This document shows, piece after piece, positions 63,269 to 64,000 of a DNA stretch of 64,000 nt (position 1 is its first letter; every line of letters starts with the position of its first letter). The notes below the pieces were generated by a model. It did not search any database. It worked only from the letters and a program-made list of their open reading frames with translations, and was not told the origin of the DNA. Both the position numbers and the translations under genes were made by a program. The stretch lies in NCBI GenBank assembly GCA_016717005.1, contig JADJUF010000007.1, positions 254,001-318,000 of the forward strand. Reading direction: 5' to 3'. The DNA is from Myxococcales bacterium (GTDB taxonomy: Bacteria; Myxococcota_A; Polyangia; Haliangiales; Haliangiaceae).

Positions 63269-64000
63269 ATGTCCGCCCAGGGTCAGGGAAAGTACAAGGA
63301 CACCGTCACGTTGCCCGAGACGGCGTTCCCGATGCGCGGCGATCTCGCCAAGCGCGAGCCCGAGCTGCTCGCGGCCTGGGCCGAGGCCGACATCTACCGG
63401 CAGATCCAGACCGCGCGCGCGGACGCGCCGACGTTCGTCCTGCACGACGGGCCGCCCTACTCCAACGGCCACATCCACTACGGCCACATCCTCAACAAGA
63501 TCCTCAAGGACCTCGTCGTCAAGCACAAGACGATGATGGGGTTCCGCGCCCCGTACATCCCGGGCTGGGACACCCACGGCCTGCCGATCGAGCTCGCGGT
63601 CGAGCGCGAGCTCGGCCCCAAGCGCCGCGAGCTGAGCCAGGCCCAGGTCCGCGCCGCGTGCCGCGACTACGCGCTGCGGTTCGTCGGCATCCAGCGGGCC
63701 GAGTTCCAGCGCCTGGGCGTGTTCGGCGACTGGGCCAACCCGTACCTGACGCTGTCGCCGGTCTACGAGCAGGCGATCGTCAAGGCGCTGGCGGCGTTCG
63801 CCCGCGGCGGCTACCTGTACCGCGGCAAGAAGCCGGTCTACTGGTGCCCGCGCGATCGCACGGCGCTGGCCGAGGCCGAGATCGACTACAAGGACAAGAC
63901 CTCGCCGACGGTCTACGTGCGGTTCGCGCTGCCCGACGTCGACGGCGCCCAGCTGGCCCCGGCGCTCGCCGGCACGCGGGTCGCGCTGCCGATCTGGACG
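63269..64000 (+). CDS. ileS: Isoleucyl-tRNA synthetase, N-terminal part (cut by window end)
   Basis: The first 244 codons of a class Ia synthetase that charges tRNA-Ile; the gene continues beyond the window. The HIGH signature reads GHIHYGH within DGPPYSNGHIHYGH near residue 65, followed by NKILKDLVVKHKTMMG and YIPGWDTHGLPIE, all typical of IleRS rather than Val or LeuRS. The conserved LPETAFPMRGDLAKREPE start supports the ATG at 63269. Confidence 0.97.
   Translation, partial: MSAQGQGKYKDTVTLPETAFPMRGDLAKREPELLAAWAEADIYRQIQTARADAPTFVLHDGPPYSNGHIHYGHILNKILKDLVVKHKTMMGFRAPYIPGWDTHGLPIELAVERELGPKRRELSQAQVRAACRDYALRFVGIQRAEFQRLGVFGDWANPYLTLSPVYEQAIVKALAAFARGGYLYRGKKPVYWCPRDRTALAEAEIDYKDKTSPTVYVRFALPDVDGAQLAPALAGTRVALPIWT

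Overview
The window is about 70% GC with strongly biased codons, frequent GTG starts and tightly overlapping genes. Small lipoproteins are numerous. It also holds a split MacAB exporter, ClpB and Lon, DUF4157 proteins, a double-AAA ATPase and a Hyb-type hydrogenase. Together these suggest a soil or sediment Myxococcota (Haliangiales/Kofleriaceae-like, formerly Deltaproteobacteria). That assignment is an inference; no rRNA or tRNA gene was found.

Layout. 0.5-4.9 kb: a DUF4157 metallopeptidase-like protein, a lipoprotein, an Lgt-like membrane protein and a cysteine-cluster protein. 5.2-7.3 kb: divergent serine hydrolase and hemerythrin. 7.3-9.1 kb: an unrecognised two-gene unit whose second product ends in a degenerate ImmA/IrrE-like domain. 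9.2-13 kb: a TolC-family remnant, then MacA, ABC ATPase and permease. 13-16.8 kb: lipoprotein, crotonase, alpha/beta hydrolase, hybrid histidine kinase. 16.9-24.3 kb: proteostasis block (ClpB, J-protein, Lon, TPR protein). 24.5-30.1 kb: a minus-strand stretch dense in frameshifts (SDR, hemerythrin-like, LamG-like lipoprotein, very glycine-rich protein). 30.2-41.1 kb: an AAA ATPase resembling those of extracellular contractile injection systems, an FGE-like lipoprotein and a 2,573-residue DUF4157 protein. 41.1-47.8 kb: Cys-rich protein, a long hexanucleotide repeat, CFA synthase, L13/S9, NAD kinase, RecN, a 10 x 20 bp tandem repeat and a GFA protein. 47.9-60.2 kb: one twelve-gene minus-strand run encoding a group 1 [NiFe] uptake hydrogenase, its membrane and iron-sulfur partners, its protease and HypFCDEAB, with a crotonase-fold gene inserted between hypE and hypA. 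60.5-64 kb: membrane protein, small lipoprotein, DUF882 protein, dCMP deaminase and the start of ileS.

How the genes work together. In the hydrogenase run, the small and large subunits oxidise H2 and HybA/HybB should pass electrons to quinone. HypA/B insert Ni, HypC/D/E/F build the Fe(CN)2CO unit, and the HybD-like protease trims the large subunit. ClpB, the J-protein and Lon form a stress-proteostasis block. MacA, the ATPase and the permease form an efflux or lipoprotein-export pump lacking an intact outer-membrane channel nearby. Two DUF4157 proteins and an injection-system-type ATPase occur here without sheath, tube or baseplate genes.

Points of most interest: the giant DUF4157 protein with duplicated modules; the two-gene unit with the degenerate peptidase domain; the crotonase in the hyp operon; and a recurrent TANNNT hexamer 6-8 nt before nine gene starts, which suggests leaderless transcription.
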